Shown here: positions 45,201-57,017 of the stretch, piece after piece | Position numbering within the stretch: position 1 is the first letter of the stretch | Layout: every line of letters begins with the position of its first letter | Assembly (NCBI GenBank): GCA_037042185.1 | Contig: JAXQJY010000033.1 | Span: 3,410,001 to 3,474,000 of the forward strand | Source of the DNA: Sordariomycetes sp. S80-01Y | Lineage: Eukaryota; Ascomycota; Sordariomycetes | DNA length: 64,000 nt | Direction of reading: 5' to 3' | Notes under the pieces: generated by a model | The model's database searches: none | Seen by the model: only the letters and a program-made list of their open reading frames with translations | Told to the model about the DNA's origin: nothing | Made by a program: the position numbers and the translations under genes

Positions 45201-46296
45201 CATCGATCAGTATGGCCAGAAGATAGTGCACTTCTACATGGATGCCGTCCAGGCCAATGCGGAGCTTGCTGTTCGGAAATTCTTGAAGGACGTCCGATCA
45301 AAGAAGCCGGACGGGAAGCTCGAGTCGGTTGGATATATGGACAACAGTTCACGCATTCATCTCCAGGTCCGCATCCGCGACGACGGCAGTGCCACCTTCG
45401 ACTTCACCGGCACGACCCCCGAACTTTACGGCAACATGAACGCGCCAAAGGCCCTGACATACTCTGGCATCATCTTCTGTCTACGAGCGATGATTGGCTC
45501 GGACATTCCATTAAACCAGGGATGTCTGGCACCAATTGATGTAGTGCTGCCCAGTGGCTGCTTCTTAAACCCGTCAGACGGGGCAGCGGTCTGCGCTGGG
45601 AACACCCACACATCACAACGCGTGTGCGACACCGTCCTCCAAGCTTTCGAAGCCGCGGCCGCTTCTCAGGGATGCATGAACTGCGTTGGATTCTTTGGAG
45701 GCGAGTCTGTAGACGAAAATGGTAGAACCAAGGGATACAAGTATTCCTTCGGCGAGACCATCTGCGGTGGCGCCGGTGCCACCTCAAGTTCACATGGCGC
45801 TCATGCTGTCCACACTCACATGACCAACACCCGTATCACCGATGCAGAGCTTCTTGAGAAGAGATACCCTGTCCTCATGAGAGAGTTCAGCATCCGACGG
45901 GGTAGTGGTGGAAAAGGCACCTTCAACGGTGGTGACGGCTGCAAGAGAGTCTATGAAGCCCTCGCGCCTCTAAGCTTCAGTGTCATTACTGAGCGCAGAA
46001 GCACACGGCCTTATGGTATACGAGGCGGAGAGGAGGGATCTTATGGTTCTAACACATGGAACAGAAAGCAGCCTGACGGATCCATCAGAGCCGTCAACCT
46101 TCTCCAGAAGAACATGGTAAGAATGCAGCCGGGTGACCAGTTGGTGATGGTGACACCTTCGGGGGGAGGTTACGGAGCCCCGAATTTGGGAACCTCCAAA
46201 AAGGTGAATGGCTTTGTGAAGGAGACGAAGAATCAGTTTCAACCACGCGCGACGGGAAGTGTAGCCGCCTGGGAGTCGCAGCAAGCCGAGTTCTAG
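42259..46296 (+). CDS. 5-oxoprolinase (ATP-hydrolysing), HyuA-HyuB fusion
   Basis: Three exons (42259-42397, 42454-44315, 44365-46296; introns 56 and 49 nt) encode 1310 residues, the normal size of eukaryotic 5-oxoprolinase. The N-terminal half is hydantoinase A-like, with an ATP-binding DRGGTFTDV (from residue 10), [27 protein letters not shown] and [17 protein letters not shown]. The C-terminal half is hydantoinase B-like, with [28 protein letters not shown] and [11 protein letters not shown]. The enzyme opens L-pyroglutamate to L-glutamate using ATP, in the cytosol (gamma-glutamyl cycle). Located beside an amino-acid-type oxidase, a permease and a regulator, this may be an extra copy devoted to catabolism rather than the housekeeping enzyme. 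No PTS1 is seen. Confidence 0.92.
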
Positions 46297-46562
46297 GGCA
46301 GAAATGTAAGCTCCTAACGTCAAGAGTGATCAGTATGAGACGACTCCGCCTATAGAGCAGAGATGCCTTCAAATAACAAGTTCAGAGTCAGTCAATAACA
46401 GCATTTCATATGGTGGTGCATGAAATTTTACTCCCATAACTACCAAACCCTATACCAACACATTCAAAACCATAGAAGATCCGAGCCACCGTGGTCCTAT
46501 CACCGCCCCCCTTTCAGGCGCAACCCTTCTGGTCCCCTCTTACTGGCTCTCAGAGCTGCTTT

Positions 46563-47511
46563 CTACTTCGTCAGATAACCGATGATATGAGGCAGCATCT
46601 TCCACGGCGGCTCGTTGGGCGGCTGCGCAAGATCCACCTTGCTCCAAGGTCCAGCCTTCAACAAACTGGTCTCGGTACGCCTGCAAAGCCTGCAACCACC
46701 CAAGAAGTAAGACCAGAATACATTAACGAACCCTAGAGGATCATTAGCGTGGGTTCAATCAGGGGACGGTTGACTTACGTTGGTACAAGCTGATCAGGAT
46801 TCCGCCCCTCTCAGCTTTCACGTGCTCGTAGACGTACCATCTGCCACCTGGCTTGAGCAACTCATACAGGGCTTTGGCATTCTTCTCCTGATCGGGGATG
46901 CTGCACATGCAGAGGATGGATACGATGCAATCGATGCTACCTGGCTCGATCGTCGTCCCAGTCCACGCAGCTGGGTCGCTGAGGGATTCAATGCCCACGG
47001 GTACAACCTCGTAGACATCACCTAGACCAACTTCCCGAACCCTCTGCCTCAGAGCATCCGCAGACTGGGGATTCGGTTCGACGCCGTATATCTTCGTCAA
47101 TCCACTCCCAGACTTGACACCCCTTCGTCTCAAACCATCCTCGCCATCCTTGTCACCCCCAATCTTGAAAAACACATCCGCCCACATCCCACTTCCCGCG
47201 CCGACCTCAATCACCCTCCCATTGACGGGCTGGAAGTAAGGCTCCTCCTGAACCACGCCATCTTTGACTCTTCCCTCCAGCAAGGGAATTACGCGTGGCT
47301 CGGCATTGATCCTCACCATTGGCCCAAAGTTGGCCCAGAAATTACCGAAGAGGACATCGCGGAAGGCCCAAGGTGAGAGAACGGTGGTGATGCGGCCTTG
47401 GCGGAGGAGTGTGAGGATGGTGCTAGGTATGTGGCGGGCTGAGCTGAACATGAAAAGCCATGGGTCGACGAGGTGAGTAAGGAGGTCTTTCAGGGTGGCG
47501 AAAAAGTCCAT
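46563..47511 (-). CDS. SAM-dependent methyltransferase, METTL7-like
   Basis: Two exons (46779-47511 and 46563-46732; intron 46 nt) encode 300 residues. A hydrophobic N-terminal segment precedes the Rossmann methyltransferase core: VIEVGAGSGMWADVF (motif I), IYGVEPNP, SIDCIVSILCMCSIPD and LLKPGGRWYVYEHVK. This order is typical of METTL7-type, membrane-associated methyltransferases, some of which methylate thiols. The second exon supplies the Cys-containing tail (GGCRLCRRTE...) and ends PHIIGYLTK. The substrate is unknown. It is convergent with the 5-oxoprolinase across 266 bp. ATG 47511 is the first start; the frame extends upstream only through TTG. Confidence 0.8.
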
Positions 47512-47870
47512 GATTGCAATCAGAAAGGCAAGGCCTGAAGCAACCAACAGTAGGAGATATCTGCTGCGATATTATCCAGGGCCCAAGATGAAGTGAACCA
47601 GTATCTGCATCCTCGGTTTTGTTAAGGAGGGAAGAAAAAGGAGGGAGGCACGCGATCATTTATAAGCGCTCGGCTAAGTGGGGCCATCGAGCAGTGTAAG
47701 TCAGCAACCATTGCCATGACAAGAAGGGGGGAAAACCCGCCCGTTGTTGGTCGGATGCATTGGAGAAAAGATGTCATCCCTGATCTATCATGAGGTAAAT
47801 TCGCTCAGCTTCTAAGCCCGTTGCCGATATCCGTTCAATGATCACCCGCATACCCCTGAAGTCCCTGGAA
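47512..47870. other. Short intergenic region, methyltransferase promoter
   Basis: Lies between the methyltransferase start and the esterase stop, both minus strand. No coding evidence. Confidence 0.5.
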
Positions 47871-49056
47871 TCAACCCGAGTACTTCTTCACAAAAGCAAC
47901 GATCTTCTCGTAGTAATCCAGAGCTTTGGGGTGCGTATTGAGCATGTAGAAGCAGTGCGGCAGCCCCTGGTAGGTGTGAAGCTCAATGTCATTGCCTTCA
48001 GCCTTCAGCCTCTCAGCATAAGCCAAGCCCTCGTCTCTCAGGGGGTCGTAGCCGGCGACAATCATGACCGCAAAAATGTCAGCAGAACCTCCCAATGCTT
48101 CCGATGAACACTCACATGAAGGGGGCAGATTTTTCAGACTCGGAGCCAGCAGAGGCGAAAATCGCCAGTCGTCGCTAGGTTCAGGCATGTACTGATCCAC
48201 GAACCACTCCAACCTGACGGCATTGACTACACTGGCGTCTGCATTCTGCTGCCAGCTTTTGATTTCGTACTTGTCCATCGGGGCATACTTTGGGTGCACG
48301 GTAACAGGGAAGGCGAGTATCTGGCCGACGATACCCGTGACGCCCTCGTCGCGTGCCAAGATGGCGACGACGCTGGCTAGGTTGCAGCCTGCGCTACCGC
48401 CATTGAGAATGATCTTGTTCGGATCTGCACCTAGAGAGGCGGCGTTATCTTTCGACTGGTCTTTGCGTAAGCTTGCCGTTCTTCTTGCTGTTTTGACCTG
48501 GACTTACCCATTTCAACGCGTCAAAGCAGTCGTTGACCGCATAAGGGAATTTGAATTCTGGCGCCCTACTTTGTAAGCACCCGATCCCGACTTTATAGAG
48601 TCAGGAGACTTACATACGGTAGTCCACACTGACTACCACAGTATTCGTCCTCCCGGCAATCATCAAGCTCTCGCTGTGCTCCGTGCAATGCCCGCCCACC
48701 ACCCATCCGCCGCCATGGAACCTCATCATCAACACGCTCCCCTCCTTCTTCTCCTTGGGAGAGTATGTCTTGACTTCAACTTCGTACCCGTCGCGCATGG
48801 GGATTTTCATGGTGGCAGTGATTACGTCTTGGCCTTCGACGGGACAGCCTGGCGGAGGCGGACCCTCGTTGAGCCACATCTTACGAAACTCGTCTAGGGA
48901 GAGAGAGGGCTCCCATATGGACTCGATCATGGGATCGATAACGGGTTTCGCGGCAGCGAAGTCTGAGTCCAGGGTTGAGAGGTGGCCATATTTGGGACCG
49001 GGCGTGAAGTTCGGGTCAAATTTCGTGTATTCTGGCTTATCTTTGGTGACGACCAT
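47871..49056 (-). CDS. Alpha/beta hydrolase fold-3 esterase (HSL/AADAC type)
   Basis: Three exons (48614-49056, 48508-48565, 47871-48455; introns 48 and 52 nt) encode 361 residues. The oxyanion-hole motif HGGGW (residues 114-118), DYRMAPE across the first junction, the nucleophile in GGSAG (Ser188), the acid region DPLRDEG and the catalytic His in GLPHCFY mark a hormone-sensitive-lipase-type carboxylesterase. The reading between LPPS and MIVAGYDPL carries about 16 extra residues. This insert coincides with a 48-nt stretch (48068-48115) having a GTGAGT donor and a CTGAC branch but GG instead of AG at its 3' end, so it looks like a former intron now read through in frame. If it is spliced, the protein is about 345 residues. 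The substrate is unknown. Confidence 0.85.
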
Positions 49057-50083
49057 TTTGACGGTTACGAACGCTCTCTGACAGTGCTGCTGCTACTCAA
49101 GTAGCTGATGCTTGGGCGACGAGGCTAAAGTGAAAGACCAATTGGAAGTGGTGTTATCACTAGAGACAATTCAGAGTCAGAGAACAATATCAGTGATGAA
49201 TGAAGGTACAAGCATCGACAGGCTATGAAAACGCAGGTCTAATCACAACGCCGTGGCGGATGATGCTTGCCTAATATAAACATTGCTGATTGAAAGCAGC
49301 GCGAACACCGGCCAAGTGACCCATTCGTCAGGCCTGCGACCTATGAGAGCCCGCATACTTGCGAAACTGAATCATTACTCTGGAAAACTGCACCCCACAC
49401 TGACATATGAGCGTGGCCTCGAGGGGTTCACGAGAGTGCGGTCATGGCTGAGATCGTGGGGTTGCGGTTGTCATTTTCCGCGGAGTGTGGGGTTAAACAC
49501 TTGGCCGAACGAGATGTGTGCCTGTACTGGGCGCGTGAACTTGGATTAGGTTATTTGTTTGATTTAATTGGGCAAGACTTTCTACTTTTAGATAAGTCTT
49601 AACAAGCCTCGGCTGGTTCTCAGTGAGCCAAAAGTAAACCCTCAATTCGCAGTCCCGACCCCTTAGTGATGGTCCTCCCCATAAATGTTGAACCAGACCG
49701 CCGTAAAGGGCTTGCTTTCCAGAGACGCCGCTCACGAGAACAGCTGCGGTTCATTCCGGAATCATCGCGTAGAGACGAGTATCGTTTCGGCCGGAGATGG
49801 CGACGCCAGTCTGCTCAGCCAGTTGCGCCGGTTATTACAACCGCCATAACAGGCTTCCCACAGCCGGCGTCAAGACAGTTGGAAATATTCGTCTGCCCTG
49901 CCGGTCCACAGGCCTGCCTGAAGAAACGTCCATCTGTGTGGTCCAGGTCGACTCGCACCAAGAGTCTTTGCGATGCCTTCGATCATCGTTGGCTTGCTCT
50001 TTCCCCGGCGCAGAGTTTTGTCGCCCTCTTCGTCGGTTTTGTGTCGTAAAATCGTAAATCCATCGTCCAAGATCTCAATCGCC
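49057..50083. other. Intergenic region, esterase promoter and IMP3 3' flank
   Basis: About 1 kb with only short frames on either strand and no family resemblance. It presumably includes the esterase promoter on the left. Confidence 0.5.
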
Positions 50084-50694
50084 TCACAGCAATTCGAAAT
50101 CATCCAACTGATCCCGATACTTCATGATGTTCCTCTTGATCTTGCTTCCCACGCTCCACGTCACGAAATCCTCCGTCGTCCGTGTCACAAGAAACGCCGG
50201 ATCCGTGACCGTCTCCGTCCCCACCCTCACATGGCCCTGCTCGATCATCTTGGTCGCCGCCTGCACAGTCTCTGCCATCCTGAGCCTCGTCATTACCACC
50301 GGCAATCTACGGCGCGCAAAGGCGGAGACCGTGACGCTGTTTTCGACAGCCGACAGCTTGGATTTGGAGGACAGTACACCCATATCGTACAGCTTGTTGA
50401 GGAGGAGCTCTTCGTGTTTGCGACGGACTGCGTTGTCGGGCGGTAGGAGGGAGAGGCGATGGGCCAGTTGGCGCAATTTCTGTAAAATCATTAGTGGCTG
50501 GTCTGGGATGCGATCTGAGGATGGCAGGTAGAACATACACCGCATATCCTGTTGTATTTGTGGTAGTCCTCGGGCTTCTGGATCATGTACCGCCGGATTA
50601 CGGCCTTGTCGCGGTGGTCATTGTCGGATTTGTAGGTTGTGAAGTCGACCTTGCGAAGGAGCTTCTGCTCGTGATGTTTGAGTTTCCTAACCAT
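50084..50694 (-). CDS. IMP3: U3 snoRNP protein Imp3
   Basis: Two exons (50539-50694 and 50084-50479; 59-nt intron) encode exactly 183 residues, the length of yeast Imp3. The start [18 protein letters not shown] and the S4 RNA-binding domain ([44 protein letters not shown]) are diagnostic. Imp3 binds U3 snoRNA and pre-rRNA in the small-subunit processome in the nucleolus. It is divergent from the mitochondrial bS18 gene; the two starts are separated by 224 bp. Confidence 0.96.
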
Positions 50695-50918
50695 GGCGAC
50701 GATTTATATGTGTGCGACTTTTCTCTAGTAGACGTTGGTGAGGACGAAGATTCAAAGTCGAAGGCGTGCAAAAAATCTTGGTGGAGCACCACCACAACCG
50801 CACCGCTGCGCGGAATTGCTCCGCCCGAACTTCCGACCAGCAAAATCTCCTAAACCTCCAGCACGCGCATCACCACCTCAGCAATCAACGCTCTCGGCAT
50901 CGACCACCAGCCTTCGTC
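50695..50918. promoter_or_regulatory. Bidirectional promoter IMP3 / bS18m
   Basis: Two divergent ribosome-related genes share these 224 bp. I found no classical PAC or RRPE motif, so the assignment rests on geometry. Confidence 0.5.
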
Positions 50919-51670
50919 ATGCCGCCACGACTCCCCAATCTGAGCGCCCTGCGCGGCTCAGTGCAGACACGTCTGTTTTCCTCGACTCCTGCAGCCAGCG
51001 CACCTCCCCGAAACACCTCCCCCACAGCCGCCCTCGGCGCCCTAGGCCAATCCATGGCCAAGCCCCAGCAGACGCAAGCTCAATCACCGCAACCCAGAGG
51101 CGGCAACGGCCCGAACAGGCAGCGCCCCAGCAGCTACGATGCCGTTATGTCTGCCCTCAACCGCGCCAAGCGCAACCACCGCGAGCACGCCGGCAGCCTG
51201 ATGGACATCCGCGACCAGACGCGCGAGAGGCAGCTTGCGCAGGAGTACCTCAAGCAGATGCCACGCAACTGGCAGACCGGTGATGTCTACGCGCCGCACG
51301 ATCTGAGTGCGGTGGAGATGGGCAAGTACAAGAAGCGCTTGTTCAGGCCCAAGATTGATATCGTGGATACGTTGAACATTCAACCAAAGGACATGTACAA
51401 GGTAAGTTGTGGCCGCCCAGACGCGAGGATTCGAGGGGCGGACTTGCTGACCCGTAATAGAACTTTACGCTTGTGTCGGAGTTCATGACGACGGCTGGTC
51501 ATCTGCGGACGAGTGCCCACACCAGGCTGCGGCCCGTCAATCATCGAAGGATAGCCAAGATGGTCAGGAGGGCAATCGGGATGGGTCTTCACCCGAGCAC
51601 CCACGCTCACCCCGAGATTCTGCGGAAGAACTTCTTCCCTTCGACAACGGGCCGCGGCGGCTGGAGGTGA
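50919..51670 (+). CDS. Mitochondrial small ribosomal subunit protein bS18m
   Basis: Two exons (50919-51401 and 51461-51670; 59-nt intron) encode 230 residues. The Arg/Ser-rich N-terminus (MPPRLPNLSALRGSVQTRLFSST) is a mitochondrial presequence. The bS18 core spans the junction: LNIQPKDMYKNFTLVSEFM then GHLRTSAHTRLRPVNHRRIAKMVRRA, ending in IGMGLHPSTHAHPEIL. The protein belongs to the platform of the mitoribosomal small subunit. The frame extends upstream of 50919 without an ATG, so this start is preferred. Confidence 0.93.
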
Positions 51671-51801
51671 GGGCTGATGGAGCGAGACAAGGGCTAGGGT
51701 CATTCACGTGAATAGCGATATGCTGCTACTATCATGTAGTGTATATGTACAACATCTTTAACCTCTACTATGTACTAGTATAGACACAAAATTGTACAAC
51801 G

Positions 51802-54231
51802 TCAAGACGCTTTGGCAACTCTGTCGAGCTTATAATTGCAGAGCCCGAACTCCGTGCCGCGTTTTGGTTTCCTGCTCAGGGTTGCCCAAGCGGTGGCGTA
51901 GGTCTGCTGTGCCCATGTCCTGAAGCTTGACTGAAGATGGTCTCCAGGCAATGCATTGAAAGCAATCCCGAGGCTGAGATGTCAGTAACATGTCGTGAAT
52001 GGTGATCGGGTGACTTACGTGAGAGCGTCCGGCTCCGACCCAGTGTAGGACGCCATCTTCAAGATCAAGGCCCGAATCTCCTTCTCATTGCCTTGCCCGG
52101 CGATAGCACCAATGTACGCATTGTACACCGACGCCGGAATGTCTAGATCCATAGCCTGGATCTTGTCCCAAATCTCGCGCGCCATGGTCCACCCGCCCGA
52201 TTTTCTCTCCAAAGTCCAGAACACTGCTTCTAGACTCGCATAAGACGGGCCTTCAGGGGACGTCTTGATTTGCTCCCAGAAATCCAATGCTTTCAGGGGC
52301 CGCTCGCACGCCGCGTGCGCCAGCATGAGAGCTGTGTTGAGCTTCGTGTTCTTTTGGATTCGCATGTCCATCTTCAACATGTTGTGAACCGTTTCCAGTC
52401 CCGACCTATCCGGATGATTCGCAAACCCCTCGAAGCATCGCACGTAGGCGTCTCGGTCCGGTTGAAATGCCTTGTTCGAGTGCTGCCGCATATGCCCGAA
52501 TATGTATGTCGACATATCTGGACGGTTGCGGTCGAAAAAGGCTTGTAATAGCTTGATGCGCTTGTCGAAACTCAAATCAAGGAAGAATTGGTGCAGCAAC
52601 TGGTACGCGCCCCATGCTCGTGATGTGCTGGTGTTGGAGTCGAGGACAAAGGAGACGAAAGCTGCCTGTACGATCTCGCGCTGTGTCTCGCTGTATAAGA
52701 AGGCGTGCACTGATAGAATGTCCATGACATCGAAGTGCTGGTCGTTTTCTAGGAAGCGCAGACATAATGCTGCGACCGTTTTGGGGGAGAGGTGTATCCG
52801 CTCTTCCTCCACTGTGTTAAGAACCTCGAGGATGTGTTTGAAGTCGGGTGGTCTCTGCGCGCACAGGAGCATAAGATACCGATTCACCGTGTGTCCGTAT
52901 GCCGTCCAAAGCTCTTTCGAAGCTTCGCTGGGTATTGATCCTGCAGAATGTAGCTCCTGATAGGCCTGGGTTGCTTCCCCCACAGAACCAGCCGTGGTTT
53001 GGATGCGCAAGAGTATCGCATACGTCTCAGCATCCGGGTTGACCCGATGCTCCGCAGCGACCCAGATGAGCTGTTCGGCTAATTTGGGGTCTTTCATGAT
53101 GACGGCGGCGCTGAGCATTGCGTTGAAGAAAGATGTGTTGGGCTTAAATCGTCCCTCCAAGCTCACCATGTTACCGAAGATAGCCTTGATCTCCTCCAAT
53201 GGCGTTCCGATGAGAACGAGGGAAGGGAGGATGACGCGCCAGTACCTCTTCATTGGTTCAGACTGGATGAGTTGAGCCAGGTGTCCGCGAAACCAACCAC
53301 CGGACCTTTTCCGGAAAGCGAGCTTGGCCATCTCCAAATATGTTTGAGGGCTTGGTTGGCCAGATTCAAGTGATTTTGTGAACCACTCCTCTGCCTCCGA
53401 GACTTGATTACGTTTGCCGTAAAAGACTGCAACAACTTCCCGGATACCGACCATATTGTCGATGCCCTGGCCATCCGCGAATTGAACCAGGTCCAGGAGA
53501 TCTGTCTCGAGACCCTCGTCGGCGAGCCCCCGCGCAACAGTCTCTAACACTCGGTGCTCCCCACTGGTGCACTCAACGTACGCGGGATCGCTCCAGTACT
53601 TCTTCAGCTCGTCCCGTGCCTCTCTTGCCGCGCCATAACGACACATTGCCTGGACAAGCTGCGCCCATTGTTTCGGCTCATCCTTCTGCTTGTGTCCAGC
53701 CACTTGCGCGCACCGCGCCCGGTGTACCGTCCTCGCCAACTTCAAATGCTCCGGGCTCCTCTCGATTGGGTCGATTTCCAGGAGTACCTGGTTGGCCATG
53801 GATAAGCTCTGTTTCGACAACTTGGTATCCTCTTGTTGATCAGGGTCGATCAAGTATTCTAACAGCCTCCTGCACTGTATAGCCTGAGTACTGTTCAGTG
53901 GCGCCGCGTTCCTCAACTTGCTCTGCATGAGGTTGTCCCAAGCAGCAATCAACTCTGGTCGTTCGGGGGGTCGCGTCTTGTCGAGCATGCGACTCCGCCA
54001 GACCATGATTTGCATCCATCCTGGCTCGTACTCGGGTTGCCGAACCTCGCGCGGAGGTTTCTTGAAGATCCCACCGAGGAACGTTCGACGTTGGCCGGCT
54101 CGACAGGTCACAGGAACATAGCGCAGTGATATAGGTCTTCGATGCGAGAACGTCGTGTATGAGGAGTGCGATCGGGTCGCGGCGCGGCGAACGACGAGAT
54201 GTCGAGCATGGCAGGCGAGATTGGCCCTCAT
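51802..54231 (-). CDS. Mitochondrial PPR-type protein, CIA84-like complex I assembly factor
   Basis: Two exons (52019-54231 and 51802-51973; 45-nt intron) encode 794 residues. The N-terminus is basic and hydroxylated (RHLVVRRAATRSHSSYTTFSHRR), a mitochondrial targeting sequence, followed by RRTFLGGIFKKPPREVRQPEYEPGW. I associate that segment with fungal complex I intermediate-associated protein 84. The rest is alpha-helical with PPR-like 35-residue periodicity (TYLEMAKLAF, TYAILLRIQTTAGSVGEATQAYQEL, SVYNAYIGAIAG). CIA84 assists assembly of the membrane arm of NADH dehydrogenase and leaves before completion. Assignment is from recalled motifs; a generic mitochondrial PPR protein is the alternative. 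Confidence 0.72.
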
Positions 54232-54875
54232 GGTGACGCTGAATAGGGGCCAAAAGACCTACTTATATTAGCATGTGCGGCTCAATCGGGCTGACGCAAG
54301 GAATCTTCATCTTACCAAAGCATATTTACAGCCCTAAAACGTCGAATTGAGCTTGTCGTTGGGTCAGCTCTCAGTCAGTCTTGGAATTTGACGTTCTTCA
54401 TGGATTGGAGCTCCGAAGTTAGCGCGTTCAAACTAGGCATGACTAAGCGCGTCCACCTACCCTGCGGCTGAATGGGATCGAAGTGGAATTGAGTCTTGAA
54501 TCAACGGACGGAGAATTGAGAAGCACAATTAACATATGTAAGATGTCTTATTTTCATTGAATATTTTCTAGAGTCAGAAGCTCAACGCACAATCTCTGGT
54601 GCAATCAAGAATATACTGCCTCAATGGCGACGAGCGCGTGGTGGCATGTGTTAGGATACCTCCTCTATACAATCCGTTCAGTCTAACACCATGTGAATCT
54701 TACCAATTACAATGTTGCGCGGTAACTAACCCCCCTTATCTGAACCATTGGTTCTTGGCCCCACTTTCCCTTCCTGGCGCAGACAGGAGGACGATTAGTA
54801 CTTTGTACATGGAATCATTCTGGTCCTGTCTTCTCTCCCTAACGTCAAACGAGTCGTTGATCCTACAGCTTAGCT
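54232..54875. promoter_or_regulatory. Divergent promoter of CIA84-like gene and Zn2Cys6 regulator
   Basis: 644 bp between two divergent starts. No coding sequence supported and no copy of the CCG-N-CGG element found further right. Confidence 0.4.
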
Positions 54876-56900
54876 ATGCCGCCTTTGGCGACTCGACGGG
54901 CGTCTAAAGCGTGCGATCTTTGCCGCAAGAACAAGACGCGTTGCCATGCGTCCGACAAGCCTGATGGCAGCTGCTTGCGGTGCGAGACACTCGCTCAATC
55001 GTGCTCGCTCAAGGTCACTACCTCAGCGTTTTCGCGTGAAAGCCGTCGTCACCGATTCGTATCACCAAATACCAGTCGTGGCTCCGAATTCGGGCAAGCA
55101 AGCCCGCGCGTCCGACGGGAGTCAGACGCTGTGAATCAAAGGTACACCAAGACGAATGATTCGGGCATGTGCGAGTTGCTGAGCTAAATCGTGCGAGCTA
55201 GACTCGAGCGACTGGAAAGAAGCGTGCAAGGGCTGGCTGACCGACTTGACGCGCGACTTGATGACATTCCTCAAGTCCAATCCCGCACGAGCCGCGAGAA
55301 ACTCCGTTCTCGAATGGACGGGAAGACTGTAGTTGCTGAGCGCAACCCTGCCCCGGTGCTTCTGTTGCGAGATGCTGCCGCAGACGCTGGCGTGGGATCG
55401 CCTCAGCCGACCAGCAATCAATTCGCCTCTCCACCAGATGTCATCACAACAGGGATCGTGTCCTTGTCAACGGCCCAGTCTTTGCTACGACTGTATGTCC
55501 TCCCGTGAAGAGCGGGCTGAGGTTCCTACGGTGTTGACGTATCCTAGTTTCCGAGTACATTACGGCCGATGGGTCAGGTTTCCAGAGCACGTTTCCGTGG
55601 AGGCTCTGCTAGGCGAAGTGAGAAAGTCACCGCTGCTTTTGTCGAGTGTTTGCTTGATCGCCGTGCGGCATACTACGCAAGACCTTGCAGATACTCTGGC
55701 GCCCACACTATTTGAGGAGGCAAAGTCCTTGCTCCAATCTTCATTGCTGACCGCTCCCCAACCTCTGCATTTCTTTCAAGCCGTACTGATCTTAAGTCTG
55801 TGGTCGACCACCATCGGACAGGTGCTTCTCAGTGTGGACAGCTGGCTATTGACGGGCTATGCTCTCCAACAAGCTCTAGCAAGCCCTGAATTCGAAGCTG
55901 TTCTTCAAACAGGATCAGAAACGCCTCGTGGGGAGCCCAAGACTGATACCTGGTGCATCTGGAACCACTTGTGCGTTGCTCATTTGCAGTCAGTTGACTT
56001 TTCCCTGTCCTTTGCACGTTTCGTTGACTCGACTACAGGTACTGTGTTGGAACAAGAAGACAATCGCTTCTAAACGAAACCCAGGTTGAAAGTTGCGTAT
56101 CGCTTTTGGAGCACAAAGACGTGGATAACTTCGAGGCGAGGATGGCAGCGGAGGTCAGACTATACTGGATCATGGTCAAGAAGTGCTCTGCTTCCGAAGT
56201 TGATCTGGTTGACACCGAGGCCGCTCTAGAGGATTGGTACCAGGAGTGGTCAGAACTGTTCAGTGAGTCCTCTGGAAACTCCCTTCCGGCGCTTGGGATT
56301 GCGACGGGCTGACATCTTTGACCAGGCCAGCCGCGATCTCAATTTCTCCAGATGGGCTACGAGTTTGCTTATCTCATCACCTATCACCAATCGGTCAAAT
56401 CTTTACGCGAGGTCATGGGAGGTTCAGTACTCGAGGAGATGATAAGGCGGTGCCAAAACATCATCAACCTCGTCGTTGGCACGGCAGATGGTCGCACCCC
56501 TCATCTGACGGACCACATTTACCTCGTTGTGGCGTTTGCTGCCCTTACACTTTGTCGACTCGTTCACACGTACGAGACGCAATTACAACAGGCAAAGCAC
56601 GACATCGTCGCGATGGACGCCATTGTCATCAAGCTGGTCAAGTGGCTGAAGACCATTGGCCTGCCGTGCCACGTTGCGCCCCTTCTTGGACGCATCGTGT
56701 TTGCGCAGTTCAAGAAATTGCGGCCGGATGGCAACACACAAGAGCTCTTTGGCTCCCATGATTCTCTCGATTTCGATGTCAGTGGCTCACTGGCTGACCT
56801 TGAAGATATGCCTACCGACCCAGCTTTCCCATACCCGGATCTCAACGGATCTGAACTGTTCTACATGGCTAATGGCCTGTCCTGGCCTCAATGGTGTTAG
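54876..56900 (+). CDS. Zn2Cys6 transcription factor (War1/PrtT-like architecture)
   Basis: Five exons (54876-55141, 55202-55492, 55548-55988, 56039-56262, 56326-56900; introns 60, 55, 50, 63 nt) encode 598 residues. The DNA-binding cluster KACDLCRKNKTRCHASDKPDGSCLRCETLAQSCSL lies at residues 11-45 or so. A coiled coil, LERLERSVQGLADRLDARL, is formed across the first junction. The middle region, LLRLFRVHYGRWVRFPE through a helical fungal-regulator domain (NHLCVAHLQYCVGTRRQS, MGYEFAYLITYHQS), runs to an acidic C-terminus. The cluster and layout recall the War1/PrtT group. Its neighbours, an arylsulfotransferase and a permease with clustered CCG-N-CGG sites between them, suggest it controls that pair; this is inference. 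Confidence 0.88.
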
Positions 56901-57017
56901 GTCGATGGAATCAGAAAGGGTGGCCTATAACCACTTGTATTCGTACAGGACTATAATATGACATTTCATAGACACCCTTGCAAGCTGAGGCTGCTATGTA
57001 ATAACATTCGTTCTGCG

